Positions 42,283 through 50,646 of a stretch of DNA of 64,000 nt are shown here, piece by piece; position 1 is the stretch's first letter; every line of letters starts with the position of its first letter. The stretch is from Foliamicus sp965115835 (GTDB lineage Bacteria > Pseudomonadota > Gammaproteobacteria > Steroidobacterales > Foliamicaceae), in assembly GCA_965115835.1 (NCBI GenBank), contig OZ220471.1:620001-684000 (forward strand). Reading direction: 5' to 3'. The position numbers and the translations under genes are program-made. The notes below the pieces were generated by a model. It did not search any database. It saw only the letters and a program-made list of their open reading frames with translations, and was not told the origin of the DNA.

Positions 42283-43487
42283 CAGACCATTCACTGCTCT
42301 GCGACAACCCGGAAGAAATATCGGCCGAATGGATGCAGGAGGCGCTGATCGCCGGCGGAAAATTCGATTCGCCGAAGATCGAGGCGATTGAGGTCGAGAC
42401 CATGGAGGCGGTAACCAATGCGCTAGGAACCCTTGTGCGCTGCCACCTGACCGCCAGAGATGACTCGTCTCCGGTGCCTGGGACAGTCATAGTCAAGCTG
42501 CCGACGACTAATCCGGGCTTTATAAAGCTCGCCAAGTGGCTATTGCTGCACAAGCGGGAGTACGATTACTACTACCGTTTGGCGCCGCATTCGCCAATGC
42601 GATCTCCTGCTCTCTACTATGGCGCGTACGATACGCGCAGCGACCGCATTGTGCTGATTATGGAAGATCTGCGCCCGATGGAGACGATCCCACAAGTGAA
42701 GGGTGTCGAGGGTGAGCAGGTGCGTCTTGGCGTCCGCGAGGCCGCCCACCTGCACGGGCAGTTTTGGGACGCGATCGACCGACCGGAGCTTTCATATCTC
42801 TATAACAGCTTCAACTCCAGATACACGCGGATCATGCAGGCCGCCTACCTTGTTGCCATTCTTCCCACACTCGAACGCTTCGATACCCTTTTCTCGACTC
42901 AGATGCGCACGCTTTCCGAAGCACTGGGCCCGCGCATAAGTGTCCACTACACGAGCATCGCGTCCGGCCCGACGACAGTGGTCCACGGCGACTATCGCGC
43001 TGAGAACATGTTCTTCGGCGCCGAGGCAAAGGACAATTTTGCTGTGATCGACTGGCAGGGCTTCGGCTCGGGCTGCGGCCTCTACGATGTGGCCTATTTT
43101 CTAGCGAGCAGCGTTTCAATAGACACCCGCCGCCGGATGGAGCGAGAGGTCTTGGAGGAATACCACGACATCGTCTGCCGCATGGGGGCACGGAACTATA
43201 CATTCGAGGATTGCTGGCGCAGCTACCGGCAGAACATGCTCAACGCCTTTGTGCCTTGCGTTCTGGGATGCGGCGGCTTAGACGTGATGTCCGACCCTCG
43301 GCGCGTCGAGTTGGCGACCGCCCTGCTGAGCCGTGCTATAGCGGCGATTGAGGATCTCGATGCCGATGAATTCCTGCCGGAGCGCGAACGGATTTTGACG
43401 CCCGGGTACACCTTCTCGACCCTGTCTCGCTGGGGTTACGGCGCCTACAGAATGGCGCGGCGCAGGGGTCGCAAGAAGGTCCAATGA
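42279..43487 (+). CDS. APH/EcKL-like phosphotransferase
   Basis: 402 residues. Kinase-like phosphotransferase fold: catalytic loop VVHGDYRAENMFF (His-Gly-Asp...Asn, about residue 235) and metal-binding Asp in FAVIDWQGFGSG. The N-terminal lobe has TVIVKLPT, a likely ATP-binding Lys. This superfamily phosphorylates small molecules such as aminoglycosides, choline or ecdysteroids; the sequence cannot decide which. Start overlaps the P450 stop and its own stop overlaps the exporter start, so the three were one operon. A role in modifying the hydroxylated P450 product is plausible. Confidence 0.83.
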   Translation: MTDHSLLCDNPEEISAEWMQEALIAGGKFDSPKIEAIEVETMEAVTNALGTLVRCHLTARDDSSPVPGTVIVKLPTTNPGFIKLAKWLLLHKREYDYYYRLAPHSPMRSPALYYGAYDTRSDRIVLIMEDLRPMETIPQVKGVEGEQVRLGVREAAHLHGQFWDAIDRPELSYLYNSFNSRYTRIMQAAYLVAILPTLERFDTLFSTQMRTLSEALGPRISVHYTSIASGPTTVVHGDYRAENMFFGAEAKDNFAVIDWQGFGSGCGLYDVAYFLASSVSIDTRRRMEREVLEEYHDIVCRMGARNYTFEDCWRSYRQNMLNAFVPCVLGCGGLDVMSDPRRVELATALLSRAIAAIEDLDADEFLPERERILTPGYTFSTLSRWGYGAYRMARRRGRKKVQ

Positions 43488-43663
43488 AGACCGACCCCGT
43501 GTCGAGCCTGAAAAGAGAGGTAGCGGCCACTTTGCCGGTGGACGAGGATTTCGTGGCGCCCCCCGCTCGTTTGGTGAGGCTATCCATGATCTGCGTGATG
43601 CTTGCCATGATTCTGGCGGCACTGAGCCAGACTGTAGTCGCCACGATCCTGCCGACGATGGTC
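43484..43663 (+). pseudogene. DHA2-type MFS exporter, 5' fragment interrupted by an IS
   Basis: 60 codons (MKTDPVSSLKREVAATLPVD...) ending MLAMILAALSQTVVATILPTMV. This is the first membrane helix of drug:H+ antiporter-2 (EmrB-like) transporters, which normally run about 500 residues. The stop codon TGA is made by the first bases of the inserted element at 43664. Start overlaps the kinase (ATGA). The exporter is inactive. Confidence 0.85.
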
Positions 43664-43780
43664 TGATCTTCCCCCCTGAAACGGGTCCACCCTTAGGTTA
43701 TGGAAAAGAGGAGGATCGGCGATGGCAAGAAAGCGCTACAAGCCCGAAGAGATTGTTTGTCTATTGCGGCAGGCTGAGGT
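43664..43780 (+). mobile_element. IS3-family (IS407-like) remnant, left end and orfA start
   Basis: Begins TGATCTTCCCCCCTGAAACG, like the inverted repeat of IS3/IS407 elements. It is followed by GAGGAGG and an ATG at 43722 opening MARKRYKPEEIVCLLRQAEV, the N terminus of IS3-type orfA (helix-turn-helix). Homology stops at about 43780, where integrase-derived DNA begins. The rest of the element is missing. Confidence 0.75.
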
Positions 43781-43784
43781 ATTG

Positions 43785-44023
43785 CACGGTTCCGCACTCG
43801 CGGCGTCGAACCACGCCGAGACGCGGGCATGGTCGATGGCGTCGAGCCGTAGCCTGCCGAAGTATGGCGTCAGGCGATTCCTCATGTAGGCATCGAAGGT
43901 CTCCAGCGACGACGGCTTCCAGCGATGCCGGCGACGCTCGCGGTAGTGCTTGGCGAAGTCCCGGAACAACGACGCCTTCTTCTTTCGCAGTCCCATTGCA
44001 GGCCGACGATCTCGGACGACCAC
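43785..44023 (-). pseudogene. Tyrosine integrase fragment, core-binding (N-terminal) part
   Basis: About 70 residues: KASLFRDFAKHYRERRRHRW, then KPSSLETFDAYMRNRL and LDAIDHARVSAWFDAASAEP, the SAM-like arm/core-binding domain of phage and island integrases. It stops at the IS3 junction. It overlaps, in another frame, the end of the catalytic fragment at 43993-44340, so two integrase pieces are fused in the wrong order. Confidence 0.75.
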
Positions 44024-44340
44024 GCGCCGGTGAACAGCAGCAGGCGGATCGCGGCGGCAGCCTGCCGATCCTCTGCATGGCCGAGCACGAAGCCGAGGCG
44101 CTTGAGTTCGTCCAGCGACAGGAACCGCTCGCGCAGCGTTGTCTTGTAGCGCCGCATGTTGCGGCAGGGGTTCGATCCCTGCGGGCGAATATCCCAGAGC
44201 TCCGCCTGCCGCATCATCACCGACAGCACCGGCAGGATCCGGTTGGCGTTGCCGGGGGTACCGCTGAGGGAATCGAACCAGCGCTGCACATCGGCGCGCT
44301 CGATCTTCGCGACGCGCATCGCGCCGAAGAAGGGCACACG
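43993..44340 (-). pseudogene. Tyrosine integrase fragment, front of the catalytic domain
   Basis: About 116 residues: AKIERADVQRWFDSLSGTPG, LPVLSVMMRQAELWDIR, LSLDELKRLGFVLG, then LLLFTGAWSSEIVGLQW. In active enzymes the last motif is TGaR-x-x-E; here the catalytic Arg is Trp. The His-x-x-Arg and Tyr motifs are missing, so it is non-functional. Confidence 0.8.
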
Positions 44341-44364
44341 AGGTAGCGGTCGATCAGGTGGGCG

Positions 44365-45597
44365 TTGCCCGCCCTCGTGGAGGGCTTCCAGCGCCGTCCC
44401 GACCGGCTGCGGGAGCGGATTACAGACTACTTCGACACCGGCCTGAGCCATGAACAGATTGCCCGGCGTTATCCGGAAGTCATGAAATCCACGGCGCGGT
44501 TCGATGCCCGTGCGGTTCGCGATGAACTGCTGAAACGCGGCGGCCCGGACGAAGCCGGTTTCCTTCGTCACGCCTACCACCGGCCTTTCGATATCCGCTG
44601 GCTTTACTGGGAAGCGGATGGTGGATTGCTTGACCGCCCGCGCCCCAGCTACCGGCAGCATGTGTTCGAGGGAAATGTGTGGATCAAGGCGCGCAAACGC
44701 GAAGCGAAGGAAGACTTCTCGCGTGGAACCCTGGTTCGCTGTATGGCTGACAACTTCGGCAACGGGCTTTCCAGCTACTTCCCTGTTTATCTTTGCAGCG
44801 ACGTTATGGACAATAATGCGGCTTGCGGGCGTTGCGCCAATCTTTCGGCCACTGCGCAACACTATCTGAACCGCCTCGGCCTTGATGTGGAAGACCTGTT
44901 CCACCATGTCCTCGCCACCCTGCACGATCCCGTCTGGCGCGAAACCAACGCCGGGGCCTTGCGCATGGAGTGGCCGCGCATTCCGCTGCCGGGCTGGCCG
45001 GACGGCAAGGCGGCTGGTGCTGCCGGGGAACTCGTCCGGTCGGCGGCGCACGGGCGCGAACTCGCCGCGCTGCTCGATCCCGAAACGCCCGTTCCCGGCG
45101 TGACGCAGCCGCCCCTGCGCCCGGAGCTGGCCGCCATCGCCGTCCCCGCCACCGTGAGCGGAGGCAACATGGCGGGCGACGACTTCGCAGTAACGGCGGG
45201 ATGGGGCCACCACGGCCAGGGCGGTGCCGTGATGTCTGGTTCGGGCCGCGCCGTCAAGCGCGCCTTCACCCCCGACGAGCACGACGCCATGGGGGACACA
45301 CTACACACCCTCGGCAACTCTCAGGCGAACCGCCCCCAAGCTGGCTTGGCGACCTTCGACATCCATCTCAACGGCGAGGCGTACTGGCGCAACATCCCCG
45401 CCGCCGTGTGGACCTACCGCCTGGGCGGCTACCAAGTGCTCAAGAAATGGCTGTCTTACCGCGAACGCGCCGGCCTCGGCCGCCCCCTGTCGCCCGGGGA
45501 AGCACAGTACTTTGCCGATACGGCGCGGCGGATCGCTTCGATCCTGCTGCTTGCAGGAGCTGGCCGCCGCGAGCAATCCGATCCCGGCGGACCGTGA
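44365..45597 (+). pseudogene. Type ISP restriction-modification enzyme, C-terminal part only
   Basis: 410 codons, against about 1,500 for a full type ISP (LlaBIII-like) enzyme. What remains is the specificity/target-recognition end: YHRPFDIRWLYWEADGGLLD, FEGNVWIKARK, LDVEDLFHHVLATLHDPVWR, WRNIPAAVWTYRLGGYQVLK and PLSPGEAQYFADTARRI. The nuclease, helicase and methyltransferase parts are absent; the break is next to the integrase fragments. Not active alone. Confidence 0.8.
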
Positions 45598-45607
45598 GGC
45601 CATCGCG

Positions 45608-46012
45608 ATGCGACCCACAGCGTATATCGAGACATCGGTCGTGAGCTACCTGATCGCACGACTGTCGCGGGATATGGTCATCGCGGCATATCAGGAGATC
45701 ACCAGGGAGTGGTGGCGCAACGCTCCTGACCGGTTCGACCTTGTTGCGTCGGCCCTTGTGGTCGCGGAAGCCGGAGCGGGCGACCCTGAGGCTGCGCGCA
45801 GCCGGCTGGAGGCGCTCGAATCTGTCGCGTTTCTCGATGCGACGCCGGAGGCGGAGAATCTCGCGAATTCCCTTGTCGAAACTGGCGCTGTTCCACGGCA
45901 GGCCGCGGACGATGCAGCACATATCCCCATCGCTGCCGCCAATGGCACGGCCGTCAAGCACTACCGCGATTTTCTGGACTACCGGATGCGCCAGCGCCAG
46001 CGCTCGCCGTAG
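45608..46012 (+). CDS. PIN-domain (VapC-like) protein, C-terminus altered
   Basis: 134 residues from ATG 45608. PIN fold start YIETSVVSYLIARLSRD, middle ALVVAEAGAGDPEAA and DDAAHIPIAAANG. Relatives normally continue into a TWNCKHIANA-like end with further acidic residues; this one ends instead in KHYRDFLDYRMRQRQRSP. No antitoxin ORF was recognised upstream. The gene ends 3 bp before the tRNA-Lys 3' end, so the C terminus was probably rewritten by island integration. Function as a toxin is doubtful. Confidence 0.65.
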   Translation: MRPTAYIETSVVSYLIARLSRDMVIAAYQEITREWWRNAPDRFDLVASALVVAEAGAGDPEAARSRLEALESVAFLDATPEAENLANSLVETGAVPRQAADDAAHIPIAAANGTAVKHYRDFLDYRMRQRQRSP

Positions 46013-46015
46013 GAC

Positions 46016-46088
46016 TGGGTCGTGCAGGAATCGAACCTGCGACCTACTGGTTAAAAGCCAGCTGCTCTACCAACTGAGCTAACGACCC
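46016..46088 (-). tRNA. tRNA-Lys (anticodon TTT), CCA not encoded; probable island attachment site
   Basis: Reverse-strand cloverleaf: acceptor GGGTCGT/ACGACCC, D arm GCTCAGTTGGTAGAGC, anticodon loop CTTTTAA, T arm CGCAGGTTCGATTCCTGCA... with discriminator A. The next three bases are GTC, not CCA, unlike the tRNA-Ser in this window. It follows cpoB, the usual place in gammaproteobacteria. Confidence 0.95.
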
Positions 46089-46188
46089 GTGGGCGCAATT
46101 TTAGCCCTTGTGCGCGACCACGGGCGCTGCTGCTGCCGGCTTGCCCAGGACTCCCCGCAAACGCCCCCATGAAGAGGGCTGCGGGCGC

Positions 46189-47034
46189 TTAGCGTGAGCG
46201 GGCCTCGATCTGCGCCAGACGCAAGGTCGCCAGATTGGCGATGTCGGCGCCGGGAAATTCCTGGCGAACCTGCTCCAGCGTAAGCATGGCGGCAGCCGTG
46301 TCACCCAGTTCATCCTGGGTGTAGCCGAGCTTCAGCAGCGCGTCGGCCACCTTGCCCGAGTTCGGGAAGTCCTTCACCACCCGGGAGAACTCCACGCCTG
46401 CCCTCTCGTAGAGGCCCTGCACATAATAAGTCTCTCCCAGCCAGTAGCGGGCATTGGGCGCCAGCGGCCCCGGACTGCCCGATTCAAGGTAGCGGAGAAA
46501 CTCGGCCGCCGCGGCCTCGTACTGTCCCTCGCCGAGCAAGGCGCGAGCTTGCTGGTAGTTCTCCTGGCTGCCGGCCGCAACCTCGCCTGGCGTTTCATCC
46601 GCCAGCCCGCCGCCGGCTGAAGGGCCCGTTTCGGAAACGGAAGCCTCGCCGGGCGTTGCATCTGGCGCCCCAGGCTCCGGCAAATCCGCCGGAACCGGCG
46701 AGCGCTGGGCCGCCTCCAGCGCCGCCAGACGTTTTTCCAGCGCCGCAAACTGGTTGCGGCGCAATTCGGCGTTGCGGCGCACATCTTCGCCCAGACGCTC
46801 CACAACATCGCGCAAGGCCTGGATCTCCCGCTGCAACTCGTCCTGGGCGTTGATCAACGCCACCACGCTGTCGGCTCGAATCTGGCGCTCCAGCACACCC
46901 ATGCGCGTTTCCAGCTCTTGCAGCGCCTCGCGGTCGCCACGCCGCTGCGCACCGGCTGGCGCCGCCAGCACAGTGGCAAGCGCCAGCGCCGTTGCGAGGG
47001 CTGGCCACCGGCTTCTCCTCCTGTTGCTATTCAT
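46189..47034 (-). CDS. cpoB: Tol-Pal system coordinator CpoB (YbgF)
   Basis: 281 residues. Signal peptide to about AAPAGAQ, then a coiled-coil trimerisation helix (EALQELETRMGVLERQIRAD), a Pro/Gly-rich linker, and a C-terminal TPR region starting at ENYQQARALLGEGQYEAAAA. CpoB links the Tol-Pal machine to PBP1B during division. Start overlaps the pal stop by 8 bp. Last protein gene of the tol operon. Confidence 0.93.
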   Translation of the reverse strand: MNSNRRRSRWPALATALALATVLAAPAGAQRRGDREALQELETRMGVLERQIRADSVVALINAQDELQREIQALRDVVERLGEDVRRNAELRRNQFAALEKRLAALEAAQRSPVPADLPEPGAPDATPGEASVSETGPSAGGGLADETPGEVAAGSQENYQQARALLGEGQYEAAAAEFLRYLESGSPGPLAPNARYWLGETYYVQGLYERAGVEFSRVVKDFPNSGKVADALLKLGYTQDELGDTAAAMLTLEQVRQEFPGADIANLATLRLAQIEARSR

Positions 47035-47623
47035 AGATCAGCTCCACGCGGCGATTCTTTGACCAGACATCTTCGCTGGCCCCCTCTTCCGCCGGCTGCT
47101 CCTCGCCAAAGCTTACCGTGGCCCACTGTCCGTCGCTCGCTCCCAGGGCGTTGAGGGCCTGGGCCACGGCATGCGCTCGTCGCGAACCCAGCGCGAGGTT
47201 GTATTCGGGAGTGCCGCGCTCGTCGGCGTGCCCTTCCAGCCGCAGCTTGCCGCCAGGATTGGCGGCAAGCCAGGCGCCGTGGGCTTGCAGGATGCTGCCG
47301 TACTCCGCGCGTATGGTGCTGCGGTCATAGTCGAAGTAGATCACCAGCGTCCCCGCCGGACCGCCCAACTCCTCTCCGTAGGCTCCGCGTCCAGGTGACG
47401 GAAGCGCTCGGTCGCCTCTCCCACCAACCATTGTTCCGGTCACGGTAGCCCCGCGCCCGGTTCCGGCGGCGGAGGCGCGCGGCAGGGAAGTCGGGCGCGC
47501 GCTTTCTTTCGCGCCGGGTTGCTGTTGCTCCGAGCGAGAAGCGCTGCCCGTTGTCCCGCATCCGGCCAGGGCGCAGGCCAGCACAACCCATGCAAGGGCG
47601 TTTGTTTTGTCTGGCGCTTGCAT
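47027..47623 (-). CDS. pal: Peptidoglycan-associated lipoprotein Pal
   Basis: 198 residues from ATG 47623 (AAGGAGAA upstream). Lipobox ALAGC at about residue 22. A Ser/Gly-rich linker leads to an OmpA-like domain with IYFDYDRSTI, LRLEGHADERGTPEYNLALG and the late NRRVELIYE. It tethers the outer membrane to peptidoglycan and binds TolB. Confidence 0.96.
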   Translation of the reverse strand: MQAPDKTNALAWVVLACALAGCGTTGSASRSEQQQPGAKESARPTSLPRASAAGTGRGATVTGTMVGGRGDRALPSPGRGAYGEELGGPAGTLVIYFDYDRSTIRAEYGSILQAHGAWLAANPGGKLRLEGHADERGTPEYNLALGSRRAHAVAQALNALGASDGQWATVSFGEEQPAEEGASEDVWSKNRRVELIYE

Positions 47624-47681
47624 GACATTCTCCTTGTTTTGGTGGAAAGAAAGCATGGCGGGCTCGCCATGTTGCCTCGGT

Positions 47682-49052
47682 CTAATTCGTTTCATACGGC
47701 CTCCAGGCAGGCTCCCGCAAAACGCCATCTGGCGCCCGCAGCAAGCGCGTCACGCCGCTGTCGATAAAGTGTACGCCCAGCCCGCGGCCGCCCGGCATGC
47801 CTGCTCCGAAGATCAGCGCCCTGCCGTTGGGGGCAAAGCTCGGAGACTCGTCCAGCGGCCCGGCGGTCAACAGGCGCAGCGAGCCGTCCTTCATGTCCAG
47901 CAGGGCGATGTGGAAGCTGCCGTCGTGTCGATGCACCACCGCCAATTGGTCGCCTTGCGGTTGCAACCTGGGACGCGCGTTGTAGGCGCCCGCAAAGCTG
48001 ATCCTGCGCACGGTTCCTCCGGTGGAAGGCACGACGTATACCTGCGGACCCAGGCCCCGGTCGGAGGTGAAGTACACCTCCCGCCCGTCGGCGGAAAAGA
48101 CCGGCTCCGTGTCGGTGGCGGCATGGCTTGTCAAGCGGCGCGGCGCGCCGCCGGTGAGCGCATGCACGTAGATGTCCCGGTTGACGCCCGCGGTGGTGCG
48201 CGTTACCGCCAGGCGCCTGCCATCCGGCGACCAGGCAGGGGCGCTGCTCGCCCCCTGACCTTCCGACAAGCGCTGGCGCTGCCCTGTCGCCACCTCCTGC
48301 ACGAAGACCTCGGCCCGACCCGACTCGAACGAAACATAAGCCAGCTGCAAGCCGTCCGGAGACCAGCTCGGCGACATGATGGATTGCGCGGACCTCAGGA
48401 TTTCGACGGGGTTGTGGCCGTCGGCATCCGCCACCACCAGCCGGAATTCTTCCCGCCCGGGCGCCACCTGCACATAGGCCAGCTGCGTCGAGAAAATTCC
48501 GCGGGCGCCGGTCAACTGCTCGTAGACCACATCCGCGATCCGGTGGCCCGCGCCTCGAAGAGCCTCGCGGGAGCTCTGCAGGCGATAGGCGATCAGGGAC
48601 CGGCCAGCGTACACATCCACCAGTTCGATCTCGATGGTCAGATCGTCCCCGGATCCGTCCACATGGCCCACGACCACGGCCTCCACATCCAGGATGCGCC
48701 AGTTGGACAATCGCATTTCAGCGAAACTTGTGGGTCTGGTCATCATGGACTCGCGTTCCAGAGGCGCGAACTGGCCAGTCCGTTCGAGGTCGGCGGCCAC
48801 GATTCGCGCCAGATCCGGATCCGCAACGGGCGCCGGCGCCCGCCACTCGAAGGGAACCACTGCGACCGGCATGGCGCGCTGGGTGGAGCGGGTGATGACC
48901 ACGTCCAGTTGCGCGCCCGCGTCCAGCGCCAGCAGCGCGAGCGCAGCGCCGGTAATCGCAGGGGCGCGCCAGGGCGTCGGGTTCGGGCGGCGGGGCATGG
49001 CTTCGCCGGAGGACGGCGATGCCCTTGTTTCCGGGGGGCTGTGCGTTCTCAT
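47682..49052 (-). CDS. tolB: Tol-Pal system periplasmic protein TolB
   Basis: 456 residues from ATG 49052, which overlaps the tolA stop (ATGA). A second ATG at 48998 gives a tidier signal peptide (MPRRPNPTPWRAPAITGAAL, 438 residues) and may be the true start. N-terminal domain, then a six-bladed beta-propeller with repeats such as MSPSWSPDGLQLAYVSFESG and PAWSPDGRRLAVTRT. It shuttles between TolA and Pal. Confidence 0.95.
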   Translation of the reverse strand: MRTHSPPETRASPSSGEAMPRRPNPTPWRAPAITGAALALLALDAGAQLDVVITRSTQRAMPVAVVPFEWRAPAPVADPDLARIVAADLERTGQFAPLERESMMTRPTSFAEMRLSNWRILDVEAVVVGHVDGSGDDLTIEIELVDVYAGRSLIAYRLQSSREALRGAGHRIADVVYEQLTGARGIFSTQLAYVQVAPGREEFRLVVADADGHNPVEILRSAQSIMSPSWSPDGLQLAYVSFESGRAEVFVQEVATGQRQRLSEGQGASSAPAWSPDGRRLAVTRTTAGVNRDIYVHALTGGAPRRLTSHAATDTEPVFSADGREVYFTSDRGLGPQVYVVPSTGGTVRRISFAGAYNARPRLQPQGDQLAVVHRHDGSFHIALLDMKDGSLRLLTAGPLDESPSFAPNGRALIFGAGMPGGRGLGVHFIDSGVTRLLRAPDGVLREPAWRPYETN

Positions 49053-50221
49053 CCGTCGGACTCCGGGGGCGGGTAGCGCAGCCGCAGCTGGCGTTGGAAC
49101 AGTTCCGGTTCCGGCGGCGTTGGCAACGGCGACGAACGGAGGATAGCCCTTCCGAGGGATTGGCGATCCGCATCCGTTCCGTTGAACTGTTCGAAGCGGA
49201 AGCTCTCGATCTCGTTGCCGGGCCGAACATTCAGCAGGACCACCCACCTCAGGTCTTCGCGGGTGTCCGATGGCCGAGTCCAGTTTCGTTCGATTCGTTG
49301 CCGGATCCGAACCTTGTACTCGTCGAGAGCGCTGGATACGATAGCGCTGCGGCGGCGCTCGGCCTCCATCTCCCGGCGAATCTCCTCGGCCAGTTCGGCC
49401 TCGCGCTTCTTGCGCGCCGCCTCTTCCAGCTGGCGCTGCGCCTGCTCGGCCTGCCCGGACAAGCGGCGGGCCTCCTCTTCGGCCTTCTTGCGTTCTTCCG
49501 CCGCCGCCCTGGCGCGCTCTTCTTCCGCCTGGCGGTCGCGCTCGATGCGCTCCAGTCGCTCGCGTTCCTGCTGCTGGCGCTGCTGCATTTCGCCGAGTTG
49601 CCGGCGCGCCTGTTCGGCCTGCCCGGATAACTGGCGGGCTTCCTCCTCGGCCTTCTTGCGTTCTTCCGCCGCCGCCCTGGCGCGCTCCTCTTCCGCCTGA
49701 CGGTCGCGCTCGATGCGCTCCAGTCGCTCGCGTTCCTGCTGCTGGCGTTGCTGCATTTCGCCGAGTTGCCGGCGCGCCTGATTCTGCTGTTCGTCAAGCG
49801 CTTGCCTGGCCGCCTCGGTCTGGCTGCTCAGGGCGCCGAGTTGCTCCTGCTGGCGCAGGCTTAAGGCCTCCTGCTCCTCGATCTGCCGGCGCAGGCGCTC
49901 CACTTCCTGCTCGCGTTCGATAACGGCGGCCCGCTCCAGTTCGTCCAGGCGCTGGATCTCCTGCTTGACCTCCTCGTCATCCAGCACCACCCCGTCAATG
50001 GCAATGGAGCCGAACACGGGCGCTTCGGGCTGAATCCGCCCGGCAAAACCGATCAGCATGAGGCCCAGCACCAACGCATGGCCGGCAACCGAACAAGACC
50101 AGGGCTTGAGCAGCGGAAGCGGAGGATTGTCGGGATTGGCTCCGGGTCCGGGCGAGCGTGAATCGCCCGCCTGCCGCAGGAAGCCTGCCGCGCGCGGAAT
50201 CAGCGTGTTCAGCCGCTTCAT
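49049..50221 (-). CDS. tolA: Tol-Pal system inner-membrane protein TolA
   Basis: 390 residues. One membrane helix at about 42-62 (SVAGHALVLGLMLIGFAG). A long charged helix (about 80-290) follows, containing an almost exact 56-residue tandem duplication (ERERLERIERDRQAEEERAR). The C-terminal domain (about 300-390, FRFEQFNGTDADRQSLGRAI) binds TolB/Pal side. Coupled to tolR by ATGA. The N-terminal extension of about 40 residues before the helix is longer than in E. coli. Confidence 0.94.
   Translation of the reverse strand: MKRLNTLIPRAAGFLRQAGDSRSPGPGANPDNPPLPLLKPWSCSVAGHALVLGLMLIGFAGRIQPEAPVFGSIAIDGVVLDDEEVKQEIQRLDELERAAVIEREQEVERLRRQIEEQEALSLRQQEQLGALSSQTEAARQALDEQQNQARRQLGEMQQRQQQERERLERIERDRQAEEERARAAAEERKKAEEEARQLSGQAEQARRQLGEMQQRQQQERERLERIERDRQAEEERARAAAEERKKAEEEARRLSGQAEQAQRQLEEAARKKREAELAEEIRREMEAERRRSAIVSSALDEYKVRIRQRIERNWTRPSDTREDLRWVVLLNVRPGNEIESFRFEQFNGTDADRQSLGRAILRSSPLPTPPEPELFQRQLRLRYPPPESDG
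49448..49783. repeat. tolA: 168-bp tandem duplication inside tolA
   Basis: Two copies, 49448-49615 and 49616-49783, differ at only a handful of bases and keep frame (56 codons each). They lengthen the TolA coiled helix. Confidence 0.9.
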
Positions 50222-50646
50222 TGTTCCTCCGCAGGCAGCGGGCGGGTCACGAGACCAACCTTCCCGGCGCCGGCGCGCGTCAGCAGGCCCATGACCGTGA
50301 CCACATCGCCGTACGGCAATTGCTCGCTGGCCCGCACCAGCACCGGCGTTTCCGGTTTGCGGATCAGCACCGCGGCGGTGCGCGCCACCACGACCGGCGA
50401 CTCCAGCGGCTGGTCGGGATCCTCGCCGATGTTCAGATACATCTTTCCCTGGCCATCCACGGTCAGCACCAGCGGCCGGTTGTCGCGAATCAGTTCCTGG
50501 GGGAGCGGCTCGGCCGCCAGCCTCGGCAGGTCCACACGAATTCCCTGGGTCAGCAAGGGCGCGGTGATCATGAAAATCACCAGTAACACCAGCATCACGT
50601 CGATATAGGGAACGACGTTGATTTCGTTGACCAGACGGCGCTTCAT
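50218..50646 (-). CDS. tolR: Tol-Pal system protein TolR
   Basis: 142 residues. ExbD/TolR family: a single membrane helix VVPYIDVMLVLLVIFMITAP with the proton-relay Asp (IDVMLVLL) and a periplasmic domain ending LLTRAGAGKVGLVT. Works with TolQ as the proton-driven motor. ATGA overlaps on both sides. Confidence 0.96.
   Translation of the reverse strand: MKRRLVNEINVVPYIDVMLVLLVIFMITAPLLTQGIRVDLPRLAAEPLPQELIRDNRPLVLTVDGQGKMYLNIGEDPDQPLESPVVVARTAAVLIRKPETPVLVRASEQLPYGDVVTVMGLLTRAGAGKVGLVTRPLPAEEQ

Noticed and set aside
43882..45282. 466-codon minus frame taken as one integrase
   Set aside because: Only the last part (43993-44340) is integrase-like; the rest is antisense to the type ISP remnant.
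45608..46012. Functional VapBC toxin-antitoxin module
   Set aside because: No antitoxin frame upstream and the conserved C-terminal end of the PIN domain is replaced.
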